Shown one piece after another: positions 1 through 7,841 of a stretch of DNA of 28,906 nt (position 1 is the stretch's first letter; the number at the start of each line of letters is the position of its first letter). The stretch spans positions 1 through 28,906 of the forward strand of contig JAJZLX010000416.1 of assembly GCA_021850555.1 (NCBI GenBank), in the 5' to 3' direction. A model generated the notes under the pieces. The model was not told the DNA's origin and made no database searches. It saw only the letters and a list, made by a program, of their open reading frames with translations. Source of the stretch: Pseudomonadota bacterium (GTDB lineage Bacteria; Pseudomonadota; Gammaproteobacteria; Steroidobacterales; Steroidobacteraceae). A program made the position numbers and the translations under genes.

Positions 1-1
1 G

Positions 2-802
2 CTCGGCACGGTGCAGGAGGTGGCGCGCCGAGGCAGCACGCCGCTGCTGGTGAGCGATGGCCCCCGCGTGCTCGGCGTGATCGAGCTCAAGGACATCGTG
101 AAGGGGGGGATCAAGGAGCGCTTCGGGGAGCTGCGCCGGATGGGCATCAAGACCATCATGATCACCGGTGACAATCCGCTCACGGCCGCGGCGATCGCGG
201 CGGAGGCGGGCGTCGATGACTTCCTGGCCGAGGCGACCCCGGAGGCGAAGTTGAATCTCATCCGCAGCCACCAGGCCCAGGGACGTCTGGTGGCCATGAC
301 CGGGGACGGAACGAACGATGCGCCGGCGCTCGCGCAGGCGGATGTGGCGGTGGCGATGAACACCGGCACCCAGGCGGCCAAGGAGGCCGGCAACATGGTC
401 GATCTCGACTCCAATCCCACCAAGCTCATCGAGGTGGTGGAGACCGGCAAGCAGATGCTGATGACGCGCGGCTCGCTCACGACTTTCAGCATCGCCAACG
501 ACGTGGCCAAGTACTTCGCCATCATCCCGGCGGCCTTCGCCACCACCTATCCGCAGCTGAATGCGCTCAACATCATGCATCTGGCGAGCCCGTTCTCGGC
601 GATCCTCTCGGCGGTGATCTTCAACGCCCTGGTCATCGTCGTGCTCATCCCGCTCGCTCTGAAGGGCGTGCGCTACCGGCCGCTCGGCGCCGCGCAGCTG
701 CTGCGGCGCAATCTCCTCATCTACGGTCTGGGCGGCATCATCGTGCCGTTCATCGGCATCAAGCTCATCGACATGTGCCTGTCGTTTCTGCATCTCGTCT
801 GA
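2..802 (+). CDS. kdpB: KdpB, K+-transporting P-type ATPase catalytic subunit (3' part only)
   Basis: C-terminal 266 residues of the ATP-hydrolysing subunit of the high-affinity KdpFABC potassium pump in the inner membrane; the 5' part, with the phosphorylated Asp, lies outside the window. The reading frame is open from the first base. Visible P-type ATPase signatures are [10 protein letters not shown] (about nt 158-187) and the hinge motif TGDGTNDAP (about nt 299-325). KdpB-specific sequence follows, including [18 protein letters not shown] and the TM region ending in [13 protein letters not shown]. The family is about 680 aa, so roughly 40% is present. kdpC follows after 11 bp, the normal kdp order. 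Identification is firm. Confidence 0.97.
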   Translation, partial: LGTVQEVARRGSTPLLVSDGPRVLGVIELKDIVKGGIKERFGELRRMGIKTIMITGDNPLTAAAIAAEAGVDDFLAEATPEAKLNLIRSHQAQGRLVAMTGDGTNDAPALAQADVAVAMNTGTQAAKEAGNMVDLDSNPTKLIEVVETGKQMLMTRGSLTTFSIANDVAKYFAIIPAAFATTYPQLNALNIMHLASPFSAILSAVIFNALVIVVLIPLALKGVRYRPLGAAQLLRRNLLIYGLGGIIVPFIGIKLIDMCLSFLHLV

Positions 803-813
803 GGGGCCACGCC

Positions 814-1467
814 ATGAATGAATCGTCGGGAACAAATCATGACGCGCGTACGCGCGGCCCCCGCGATGGGGGGGGTGGGGCCCATGAAGGGCCGGCCAAA
901 GCAATCCTGCGCCCCGCGATCGCGCTGCTGCTGCTCATGACGGCGCTGCTCGGCATCATTTATCCGCTCGTCATCACCGGCATTGCACAAGTGGTGTTTC
1001 CGGCCCAGGCCGCCGGCAGTCTCATCGTGCGCAATGGCCGGATCGTGGGCTCGCGCCTGATCGGCCAGCCGTTCAGCACTCCGGGCTACTTCTGGAGCCG
1101 ACCGTCCGCCACCAGTCCCCAGCCCTATAACGGCCTGGATTCCGGCGGCTCGAACCTCGGTCCGCTGAACCCGGCGCTCATCACGGCAGTGAAGGCGCGC
1201 ATCGCGGCCCTGCGGGCCGCCGATCCGGGCAATCATGCCCCGATACCCGTGGATCTGGTGACCGCCTCGGGCAGCGGCCTCGACCCGGACATCAGCCTGG
1301 CGGCGGCCTACTACCAGGCCGGCCGGGTGGCCCGAGCCAGGGGGCTTAGCCTGAGCCGTGTGCAGGCATTGATTGCCGCGCACGCAAAGGGTAGGTTGCT
1401 CGGTGTACTGGGGGAACCGCGCGTCAACGTACTTGAACTCAACTTGGCTCTCGATCAGATTCATTGA
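814..1467 (+). CDS. kdpC: KdpC, K+-transporting ATPase subunit C
   Basis: 217-aa KdpC subunit, which stabilises the KdpFABC complex and promotes ATP binding by KdpB. One N-terminal membrane segment (about residues 30-52, [20 protein letters not shown]) is followed by a periplasmic domain with family motifs: [33 protein letters not shown] and the C-terminal [11 protein letters not shown]. The ATG at 814 was chosen because GAGGGG lies 8-9 bases upstream, overlapping the kdpB stop; the longer in-frame start at 775 would run into kdpB. The polar, glycine-rich N-terminal tail of about 28 residues is longer than in the E. coli protein (190 aa). Confidence 0.96.
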   Translation: MNESSGTNHDARTRGPRDGGGGAHEGPAKAILRPAIALLLLMTALLGIIYPLVITGIAQVVFPAQAAGSLIVRNGRIVGSRLIGQPFSTPGYFWSRPSATSPQPYNGLDSGGSNLGPLNPALITAVKARIAALRAADPGNHAPIPVDLVTASGSGLDPDISLAAAYYQAGRVARARGLSLSRVQALIAAHAKGRLLGVLGEPRVNVLELNLALDQIH

Positions 1468-1508
1468 GCGGACCTGCGCTCGTGCCACGCTTCTCCGGGG
1501 GAGCGGGG

Positions 1509-1522
1509 TCGCCCGCGGGCGA
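1509..1522. repeat. 14-bp perfect palindrome between kdpC and kdpD
   Basis: TCGCCCGCGGGCGA is a perfect palindrome in the 81-bp kdpC-kdpD gap. It could form a short hairpin that tunes expression of the kinase gene relative to the pump genes, but GC-rich DNA produces such palindromes by chance. No T-tract follows, so it is not a typical terminator. Confidence 0.3.
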
Positions 1523-1548
1523 TCCCTGCCGCACTCCGCAGCTCGAGC

Positions 1549-4248
1549 ATGAGTCGCACAAGCCCGGTGGGGGAATCCCGGCCTGATCCGGACCAGCTCC
1601 TCGCCCACGTCCAGGCCGAGGAGGCGCGCGCGAACCGCGGTAAGCTGCGGATCTTCTTCGGCGCCTCCGCGGGCGTCGGCAAGACCTTCTCGATGTTGGA
1701 AGCGGCGCGGGTCGCCAAGACGGCCGGCACCGACGTCGTGATCGGCTACCTCGAGCCGCACGGCCGGATGGAGACCGAGCGTCTCGCCGAGGGGCTCGAG
1801 CGGCTGCCGACGCTCGCCGTCAGCTATCGGGGCATCGTGCGCCACGAGTTCGACCTGGACGCGGCGCTCGCCAGGCGCCCGGGCATCCTGCTGGTCGACG
1901 AGCTTGCCCACTCCAATCTCACCGGCGGCGTCCCCCAGCCGCGCCACCCCAAGCGTTGGCAGGACATCGAGGAGCTGCTCGCGGCCGGCATCAACGTGTG
2001 GACCACGGTCAACGTCCAGCACCTCGAGAGCCTCAACGATCTCATCTACCAGACCACGGGCGTGCGCCAGAGCGAGACCCTGCCCGACAGAGTCTTCGAC
2101 GAGGCCGACAACATCGAGCTGATCGACCTGCCGGCGGATGATCTGCTGGCGCGGCTGCAGGCCGGCAAGGTCTACGTCGCCGATGCCGCCACCACCGCGG
2201 TCGAGCGGTTCTTCCGCAAGCCCAATCTCATGGCGCTGCGCGAGATCGCGTTGCGCCGCGTCGCCGAGCGCGTCGAGGCCGCTTCGCGAGCATTGCATCC
2301 GGAGCGAGCCCGCGCCCGCATCGCCGGCGAGCGCATCCTGGTGGCGGTCGGGCCCGACGATCAGGCCGAGCAGCTGGTGCGTGCCGGCAAACGCATGGCC
2401 GATGCGATGGCGGCGCGCTGGACGGTGGTGTATGTCGAGACCCCGGCGCTGCTGCACCTGTCCGACGCCGACCGCAATCGCCGCATCGATGTACTGCGCC
2501 TGGCGGAGTCGCTGGGCGCGGAGACCGTGACTCTCGACGGTCCCTCGGCCGCCGCGGCGCTGCTCGAATACGCGCAGACGCGCGGAGCCACGCGTCTGGT
2601 GGTCGGCGCGCCCAAGCGACGGGCCTGGAGAGCATGGGTTCGACCCTCCACTTCGACTCATCTCGTCCGGAACGCGCGCGGCTTCGATGTGGTGGTCATC
2701 GCGCCGGCGGACGGTGCCGCCTCCTCGGCGGCGCGGCCGGGCTTGCAGAGCCTCCCGCAGACCATCCGCTGGGAGCGCTACGGCTGGGCGCTCGGCGTGA
2801 GCGCGATGTGCACTCTGCTCGCGTTCGCCATGTATCCGGACTTCGATCTGTCCAACCTCGCCATGGTCTACCTGTTGGGTGTGACCGTCGCGGGGCTGCG
2901 GCTCGGGCGCGGGCCGTCCGCGCTCACCGCCGTGGTCAATGTCACGGCATTCGCCTTCTGCTTCGTGCCGCCCCGATTCACCTTCGCCATCTCCGACGTG
3001 CAATACGTCATCACCTTCGCCGCCATGCTGACCATAGGCCTGGTGATCTCCACTCTGACGGCCAACGTCCGCCGGCAGACCAGCGTCGCCGGCGCGCGCG
3101 AGCGGCGCACGGCGATGCTCTATGCCATGAGCCGGGAATTGGCCGTCACGCGCGGCATCGAGGAAATCGCGCGGGTGGCGGTACGCCACGTCGCCGAAGT
3201 CTTCCAGTGCTCGGCGGTGGTGCTGCTGCCCGACGAGGAAGGCAAGCTCCGCCGCCCCTCTGGCGCTCCCACGGAGAGTTCCTTCCGCGGCGCCGATCTG
3301 GCGGTGGCGCAATGGGTGGGTGATCACGGTCGCCGGGCGGGTCTGGGCTCTGACACGCTGCCCGCCGCCCCGGCGCTGTATGTGCCGCTCGGCGACGAGC
3401 AGCGCCACAGCGGCGTGCTGGCGGTTCTGCCCACCAATCCGCGCCGCGTGCTGCTGCCCGAGCAGAGCCACCTGCTCGATACCTTCGCCGGTCAGATCGG
3501 ACTGGCCATCGAGCGGGCGCGCCTGGCGGAAGTGGCCCAGACCTCGAGCCTCGCCGCGGAGCGCGAGAGCCTGCGCAACACACTGCTCGCCTCGATCTCA
3601 CACGATCTGCGCACGCCGCTCGCGGTGATGGCCGGCGCGGCGAGCACGCTGGCGGAGCGGGGCGAGGCGCTCGATGCGCATCTGCGCACCACGCTTGCCG
3701 CCTCCATCGAGCGCAAGGCCCGCGAGATGTCGGAACTCGTGTCCAATGTGCTCGATCTGACGCGGTTCCAGTCGGGTCAGGTGCAGCTGCTGCGCGACTG
3801 GCAATGGCTCGAGGACCTCGCGGGTGCGGCGCTCGAGCGGCTCGAGGAGCGCCTGAAGGGTCACGCCGTGGATCTGAACCTGCCACCGGACCTGCCGCCG
3901 GTGTATGTCGACGCCGGCCTCATCGTGCAGGTTTTCGCGAATCTGCTCGACAACATCGCCAAGTACACTCCGGCCGGAACCCGCGCCCGCCTGACCGCGG
4001 CCGTCGAGGGCCGCCTCGTGCGTGTGGTAGTCGAGGACGAGGGGCCGGGGTTGCCGCCGGGAGATCCCGAGCAGCTCTTCGAGAAGTTTCAGCGGGGCAG
4101 CGGCGAAAGCGCCGTGGCGGGAGCGGGCCTCGGCCTGGCGATCTGCCGCGCCATCGTGCGCGCCCACGGCGGCGAGATCGAGGCGCACAGGCGGGAAGGC
4201 GGTGGCGCGCGCTTCGAGTTCACGCTGCCGGCCGGAGAGACCCCGTGA
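1549..4248 (+). CDS. kdpD: KdpD, sensor histidine kinase for K+ limitation / turgor
   Basis: 899-aa membrane histidine kinase, full length for the family, that phosphorylates KdpE. Domain order: KdpD N-terminal domain with Walker A GASAGVGKT (38-46) and LLVDELAH (114-121); universal-stress-like domain (about 260-385); four closely spaced membrane segments (DUF4118, about 410-505); GAF-like region (about 525-660); HisKA with SISHDLRTPL, phospho-acceptor His685; HATPase with N-box FANLLDNIAKY (Asn802), DEGPGLPPG and GAGLGLAIC. The start at 1549 has only a weak ribosome site. The stop overlaps the kdpE GTG start by 3 bases, indicating translational coupling. All catalytic motifs are intact. Confidence 0.97.
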   Translation: MSRTSPVGESRPDPDQLLAHVQAEEARANRGKLRIFFGASAGVGKTFSMLEAARVAKTAGTDVVIGYLEPHGRMETERLAEGLERLPTLAVSYRGIVRHEFDLDAALARRPGILLVDELAHSNLTGGVPQPRHPKRWQDIEELLAAGINVWTTVNVQHLESLNDLIYQTTGVRQSETLPDRVFDEADNIELIDLPADDLLARLQAGKVYVADAATTAVERFFRKPNLMALREIALRRVAERVEAASRALHPERARARIAGERILVAVGPDDQAEQLVRAGKRMADAMAARWTVVYVETPALLHLSDADRNRRIDVLRLAESLGAETVTLDGPSAAAALLEYAQTRGATRLVVGAPKRRAWRAWVRPSTSTHLVRNARGFDVVVIAPADGAASSAARPGLQSLPQTIRWERYGWALGVSAMCTLLAFAMYPDFDLSNLAMVYLLGVTVAGLRLGRGPSALTAVVNVTAFAFCFVPPRFTFAISDVQYVITFAAMLTIGLVISTLTANVRRQTSVAGARERRTAMLYAMSRELAVTRGIEEIARVAVRHVAEVFQCSAVVLLPDEEGKLRRPSGAPTESSFRGADLAVAQWVGDHGRRAGLGSDTLPAAPALYVPLGDEQRHSGVLAVLPTNPRRVLLPEQSHLLDTFAGQIGLAIERARLAEVAQTSSLAAERESLRNTLLASISHDLRTPLAVMAGAASTLAERGEALDAHLRTTLAASIERKAREMSELVSNVLDLTRFQSGQVQLLRDWQWLEDLAGAALERLEERLKGHAVDLNLPPDLPPVYVDAGLIVQVFANLLDNIAKYTPAGTRARLTAAVEGRLVRVVVEDEGPGLPPGDPEQLFEKFQRGSGESAVAGAGLGLAICRAIVRAHGGEIEAHRREGGGARFEFTLPAGETP

Positions 4249-4943
4249 CGGAGGCGATGCACCAGATCCTGGTGATCGAGGACGAGCCCGCGATCCGAAA
4301 CGTGCTGAAGGTGCTGCTCGAGGCCGAGCGCTACCGGGTGATCGAAGCCGATTCGGCGTTGCGCGCCGAGATCGAGACCCGCAGCCACAAGCCGGACCTG
4401 TTGATCCTCGACCTCGGTCTGCCGGACGGGGACGGCCAGGCGATCATCCGGCGTGTGCGCGCCTGGTCGCCCGTGCCCATCATCGTGCTCTCCGCACGCG
4501 CGATGGAAGAGCAGAAGATCGCCGCACTCGACGGCGGCGCGGACGACTACGTGACCAAGCCGTTCAGCGCCCCGGAGCTGCTCGCCCGGGTGCGTGCCGC
4601 GCTCAGGCGCAATGTGCGCGGCCCGGAACAGACTTCGGTCCTGAAGCTCGGCACGCTCGAGCTCGATCTGGCCAAGCGCGAGGCGCGCGCGCCTGCTGCA
4701 GAGGTGCATCTGACACCGCTCGAGTACCGGGTGCTGGAGTGCCTGGCGCGGCACCTCGGGTCCATCGTCACCCAGAATCAGCTCATCCGCGAGGTCTGGG
4801 GCCCGGAGCGGCTCGGCGACTCGAGGGGCCTGCGGGTCTGCATCAAGAGCCTGCGCGCCAAGATCGAGCCCGATCCGCACAAGCCGCGCTACCTGGTCAC
4901 CGAGGCAGGCCTGGGCTACCGCCTGCGCGCCGATGAGCCGTAG
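4245..4943 (+). CDS. kdpE: KdpE, OmpR-family response regulator
   Basis: 232-aa transcriptional activator of the kdp operon. The receiver domain (about 5-118) has the acidic pair in VIEDEP, phospho-acceptor Asp56 in LLILDLGLPDGDG, and the switch Ser and Lys in VLSARA and DDYVTKPF (Lys105). A winged-helix DNA-binding domain of the OmpR type follows, with LTPLEYRVLECLARH and the C-terminal YLVTEAGLGYRL. The GTG at 4245 overlaps the kdpD TGA and has GGAG 7 bases upstream. The alternative ATG at 4257 has its purine run too close. The same frame is open far upstream inside kdpD, but that part is not KdpE-like. Confidence 0.96.
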   Translation: MTEAMHQILVIEDEPAIRNVLKVLLEAERYRVIEADSALRAEIETRSHKPDLLILDLGLPDGDGQAIIRRVRAWSPVPIIVLSARAMEEQKIAALDGGADDYVTKPFSAPELLARVRAALRRNVRGPEQTSVLKLGTLELDLAKREARAPAAEVHLTPLEYRVLECLARHLGSIVTQNQLIREVWGPERLGDSRGLRVCIKSLRAKIEPDPHKPRYLVTEAGLGYRLRADEP

Positions 4944-4957
4944 ACGGGCAGTTGCAG

Positions 4958-5001
4958 CGGTCATGTGACCGTCATCGCGCTGTCATGGCGCTGACATGCC
5001 G
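4958..5001 (+). promoter_or_regulatory. Tandem Pho-box-like array (PhoB binding site) before btaA
   Basis: Four consecutive 11-bp units fill most of the 70-bp kdpE-btaA gap. Their first seven bases are CGGTCAT (4958), CCGTCAT (4969), CTGTCAT (4980) and CTGACAT (4991). The established Pho box is a direct repeat of CTGTCAT followed by 4 bp, with 11-bp period. One unit matches 7/7 and three match 6/7, all in exact register. A fifth register (5002) keeps only CTG. btaA is known to be phosphate-regulated through PhoB in Sinorhizobium meliloti, which fits the downstream genes. PhoB binding here is inferred from the pattern. Confidence 0.8.
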
Positions 5002-5007
5002 CTGCGC

Positions 5008-5013
5008 TAGCGT
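5008..5013 (+). promoter_or_regulatory. Possible -10 element of the Pho-type btaA promoter
   Basis: TAGCGT begins exactly 10 bp after the last CTGACAT heptamer, the spacing seen between the Pho box and the -10 element in PhoB-activated promoters such as pstS. The hexamer itself is a poor -10 (3 of 6 consensus bases), which is tolerable for an activator-dependent promoter. If correct, transcription starts near 5020, downstream of the GTG used as the btaA start. Confidence 0.35.
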
Positions 5014-6234
5014 GTGACGAGTTCATTGCGGCGCGGCGCGACATTGCGGTACCTGGCGAAACTCAGCGAGCGGATCGACGAGCGCTTGTTTCAGGCGCTG
5101 TACTCGAGGTCCCTGGTCTACAACACGTGCTGGGAGGATCCGGCGGTCGACCGGCAGGCGCTCGCCATCGACTCGCGGGACACGCTGCTCGTGATCACCA
5201 GCGCCGGGTGCAATGCACTCGACTACGCACTGCTCGCGCCGCGGCGCATTCATGCCGTCGACGCCAATCCCCGGCAGACGGCGCTCCTGGAGCTGAAGCT
5301 TGCAGGGGTGCGCTCGCTCGAGTTCGAGGATTTCTTCCGGATATTCGGCGCAGGCTATCACGCCGGGTTTCAGCCGCTCTACATGCACAGGCTGCGCGAG
5401 CAGCTCTCGCCGTTCGCACGCGAGTACTGGGACCGTAATCACGTATGGTTCACGAGCCGCCGGGGCAGCTTTTATTTTCACGGCCTCTCCGGCCTGGTCG
5501 CCTGCGCGTTCAGGGCATATTTCACGGCGCGCCCGCGCCTGTCGGCGTGCGTGCGCGCCCTGTTCGGCGCCGGCTCGCTCGAGGAGCAGCGGGCGATCTA
5601 TGCCGAGCGAGTCGGCCCGCTGATGTGGGGTGCGGGCATGAGCTGGGCGCTGTCGCGCCAGCTGACGCTGTCTCTGCTCGGGGTTCCGCGGCCGCAGCGC
5701 CGTGAGGTCGAAGCGCAGCACGCCGAGGGTGTCGCGGGCTACGTTCGCGATTGCGTGGAATATGTGCTCTGTCGCCTGCCCCTGGCGACGAATTACTTCT
5801 GGCGGCTGTATCTGGAGGGCCGGTATACCCGCTCGTGCTGCCCGGAGTACCTCAAGCCGGAGAACTTCGCAGCGCTCAAGGCCGGGCTCGCCGAGCGCAT
5901 CGTGCCGCATACCGCGACGGTGACCGGGTTCCTGCGTGGATCGCACGAGCGGATCTCGAAGTTCATTCTGCTCGATCACATGGACTGGATGACGAGCCAC
6001 GACCGGCAAGCGCTGACCGAGGAGTGGCGCCAGATCCTGTGCCATGCCACCCCCGGAGCGCGGATGATCTTCCGCAGCGCGCATCGCCGTCCGCGTTACC
6101 TGCAAACGATCGACATCGATGGTGCCCGGCTGCCCCAGCTGCTCGTCTTTCACGAACGGCTCGCACACGAGCTCACCGCGCAGGACCGTGTCCATACCTA
6201 TGCGGGCTTTCACATCTGCGATGTCGCAACCTGA
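5014..6234 (+). CDS. btaA: BtaA-like S-adenosylmethionine:diacylglycerol 3-amino-3-carboxypropyl transferase (DUF3419)
   Basis: 406-aa protein of the BtaA/DUF3419 family. BtaA transfers the 3-amino-3-carboxypropyl group of SAM to diacylglycerol to give diacylglyceryl-homoserine, the first step to the betaine lipid DGTS. Family landmarks are LVYNTCWEDP (34-43), the SAM-binding strand and loop LLVITSAGCNALDY (58-71), and AVDANPRQTALLELKLA (81-97). The GTG start at 5014 is the first in-frame start after the Pho-like array but has no clear ribosome site. TTG codons at 5026 and 5044 are alternatives, and the putative promoter position favours one of them. The methyltransferase gene overlaps its end. 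The family call is strong; the exact N-terminus is uncertain. Confidence 0.9.
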   Translation: MTSSLRRGATLRYLAKLSERIDERLFQALYSRSLVYNTCWEDPAVDRQALAIDSRDTLLVITSAGCNALDYALLAPRRIHAVDANPRQTALLELKLAGVRSLEFEDFFRIFGAGYHAGFQPLYMHRLREQLSPFAREYWDRNHVWFTSRRGSFYFHGLSGLVACAFRAYFTARPRLSACVRALFGAGSLEEQRAIYAERVGPLMWGAGMSWALSRQLTLSLLGVPRPQRREVEAQHAEGVAGYVRDCVEYVLCRLPLATNYFWRLYLEGRYTRSCCPEYLKPENFAALKAGLAERIVPHTATVTGFLRGSHERISKFILLDHMDWMTSHDRQALTEEWRQILCHATPGARMIFRSAHRRPRYLQTIDIDGARLPQLLVFHERLAHELTAQDRVHTYAGFHICDVAT

Positions 6235-6994
6235 TCTGCTCGCCGACTCCAGGGTCCTCTGGCGCATGCTGCGCGGCCTGCCCCGCTCGGGCGATGCCCG
6301 CGAGCGGCTGCAGGCGTTCTACGCACCGCAGGCCACGCGCTACGACGCCTTCCGCGCCCGGCTGCTGCACGGGCGGGAGGAGCTGATCGGCCGCCTGCCC
6401 GCGGGTTGCGGGTCGGTGGTCGTGGAGCTTGGCTGCGGCACGGGCGAGAACCTGGAGCGCTTCGGCGAGCGGCTCCCGGCGCTGAGCCGGCTCATCCTCG
6501 TAGATCTGTGCCCGGCACTTCTGGAGCGCGCGCGGGCGCGGGCCGCGCGCCATGCCAACGTCGAGGTCGTGGAAGCCGATGTCAGTGCCTATCGGTCGCC
6601 GCAGCCGGTCGACTGCGTCTACTTCTCTTATGCGTTGACGATGATGGAGGACTGGAGGGCGGCTCTCGCCAATGCGCTGCGCCTGCTCAGGCCCGGTGGA
6701 ACCCTGGGGGTGGTCGATTTCTACGTCTCATCCGCAACGCCGCCGGCCCGCCACGTGCGCCATACGGCGTGGGAAAGGTGGCTCTGGCGCCGCTGGTTCG
6801 CCCACGATGGAGTCAGCCTCGATCCCGGGCACCTCGAGGCGCTCGAGGCGGCGATGCCGCAGGGGCGGCTTCTCGAGCGGCGGGGCAGCGTGCCTTACCT
6901 GCCGGGCGTGACTGCGCCGTACTACATCTTCACCGGCCGCAAGCCCGCTACGTCAGCGACACCACCAGCTTGGCCGAATGGCTGCGCCAGTTGA
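6221..6994 (+). CDS. btaB: BtaB-like SAM-dependent N-methyltransferase
   Basis: 257-aa class I methyltransferase with motif I VVELGCGTGEN (67-77), an acidic residue closing strand 2 in LILVDLCP (91-98), EADVSAY, and a LLRPGGTLGVVDFY post-motif strand. With BtaA next door it most likely trimethylates diacylglyceryl-homoserine to DGTS. Assignment to BtaB rests on context plus fold; the sequence alone says only methyltransferase. The ATG at 6221 lies inside the btaA end (14-bp overlap), implying coupling. The upstream in-frame extension would lie wholly inside btaA. The 3' end overlaps the convergent CheX-like gene by 47 bp, so no terminator separates them. Confidence 0.85.
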   Translation: MSQPDLLADSRVLWRMLRGLPRSGDARERLQAFYAPQATRYDAFRARLLHGREELIGRLPAGCGSVVVELGCGTGENLERFGERLPALSRLILVDLCPALLERARARAARHANVEVVEADVSAYRSPQPVDCVYFSYALTMMEDWRAALANALRLLRPGGTLGVVDFYVSSATPPARHVRHTAWERWLWRRWFAHDGVSLDPGHLEALEAAMPQGRLLERRGSVPYLPGVTAPYYIFTGRKPATSATPPAWPNGCAS

Positions 6995-7394
6995 TGGGAA
7001 TGACGAAGGAGCGCATGCCGGCCTTTCGCGGGATCTCGGGCTTATCGCCCGTGAGCACGCTCGGCACCGAGATCACGAAGTCGTGACCGAAGTCCTTGCG
7101 AGCGTTGCCGGAGATGGTGTTGGCCACCTCACCGACCAGGTCACGCATGCTCTCGTGGCTGAAATCGCTTTCCTGCATCTTCATCAGCAGCACCGTCAGC
7201 ATGGCCCGCGGCGCGGTGAAATACACCACGCCTTCCCGTTTGCCCGACACACTGATGACGCCGGTGTAATCGTGCATCGTCAGATCACCCTCGAGCAGAT
7301 ACGGCGAGCCGATGGTCGCCGGCTGCTGTGCGGCCACCTCGAAGTACCGGGTGGTGCCGTCAACGAAGGTCTTCAGTTCTTCTTCGCGCAGCAT
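6948..7394 (-). CDS. CheX-like phosphatase-domain protein
   Basis: 148-aa protein resembling the CheX/CheC/FliY phosphatase fold, which removes phosphate from CheY-type receivers. The key pattern is the E-x-x-N pair in LVGEVANTISGNARK (Glu89, Asn92), matching the catalytic Glu and Asn of CheX; the GVVYFTAP strand and VPSVLTG segment also fit. Only one ExxN site is present, as in CheX. It is the last gene of a four-gene minus-strand operon, 34 bp after a CheY-like regulator, so that regulator is its likely substrate. No flagellar or MCP genes are in the window, so a role outside classical chemotaxis is possible. Confidence 0.78.
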   Translation of the reverse strand: MLREEELKTFVDGTTRYFEVAAQQPATIGSPYLLEGDLTMHDYTGVISVSGKREGVVYFTAPRAMLTVLLMKMQESDFSHESMRDLVGEVANTISGNARKDFGHDFVISVPSVLTGDKPEIPRKAGMRSFVIPINWRSHSAKLVVSLT

Positions 7395-7428
7395 CTGAGG
7401 CGCTCTTTTGGCTCTCGAGTCCCACGGC

Positions 7429-7818
7429 TCAGGATATCAGCTCGGCGATCGCATCGTTCAACTGCCGGTCGGTGAACGGCTTGTGCAGGAAGCCATTGGC
7501 GCCCTGCTCCATGGCCTGCACCGCCGTCGCCTTGTCCGAGAGCGCCGAGATCACGAGGATGCGCAACGAGGGCTTCATGGCGATCAGTCTGGAGATGCAC
7601 TCGATCCCGTCCATCTGCGGCATGGTCAGGTCCATGGTGACGAGGTCCGGATCGGTGCGGCGCGCCAGCTCGAGCGCCTCGAGCCCGTCGCCCGCCGTGC
7701 CGACCACCTCGAGCTCCTCGAACCGCTGCGAGCGCTCGATGCGCCGCCGCATGATGTTGGAGTCATCGACGATCAGCAGCCGAAACTGCCGCCTTCCGCT
7801 GCTCTCTGCCGCGCTCAT
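7429..7818 (-). CDS. Single-domain CheY-like response regulator
   Basis: 129-aa stand-alone receiver with no output domain. It has the acidic pair in LLIVDDS (Asp18-Asp19), phospho-acceptor Asp63 in VTMDLTMPQMDG, switch Ser91 in VISALSDKA and the conserved Lys113 in FLHKPF, so it should be phosphorylatable. Start ATG 7816-7818 gives a protein beginning just before the receiver. The same frame is open further upstream into the kinase gene but is not protein-like there. It lies 23 bp after the CheA-type kinase and 34 bp before the CheX-like gene, which makes it their probable shared substrate. Confidence 0.92.
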   Translation of the reverse strand: MSAAESSGRRQFRLLIVDDSNIMRRRIERSQRFEELEVVGTAGDGLEALELARRTDPDLVTMDLTMPQMDGIECISRLIAMKPSLRILVISALSDKATAVQAMEQGANGFLHKPFTDRQLNDAIAELIS

Positions 7819-7841
7819 TGCCTCGAGCTCCGCCGCAATCC

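Noticed and set aside
775..813. Upstream in-frame start for KdpC at 775
   Set aside because: It would overlap kdpB by 28 bp, lacks a ribosome site and adds residues absent from the family; ATG 814 has a good site.
721..3471. 916-aa open frame on the minus strand opposite kdpC and kdpD
   Set aside because: It is antisense to intact kdpC/kdpD, has low-complexity Arg/Gly/His/Ala-rich composition and no domain; long mirror frames are usual in DNA this GC-rich.
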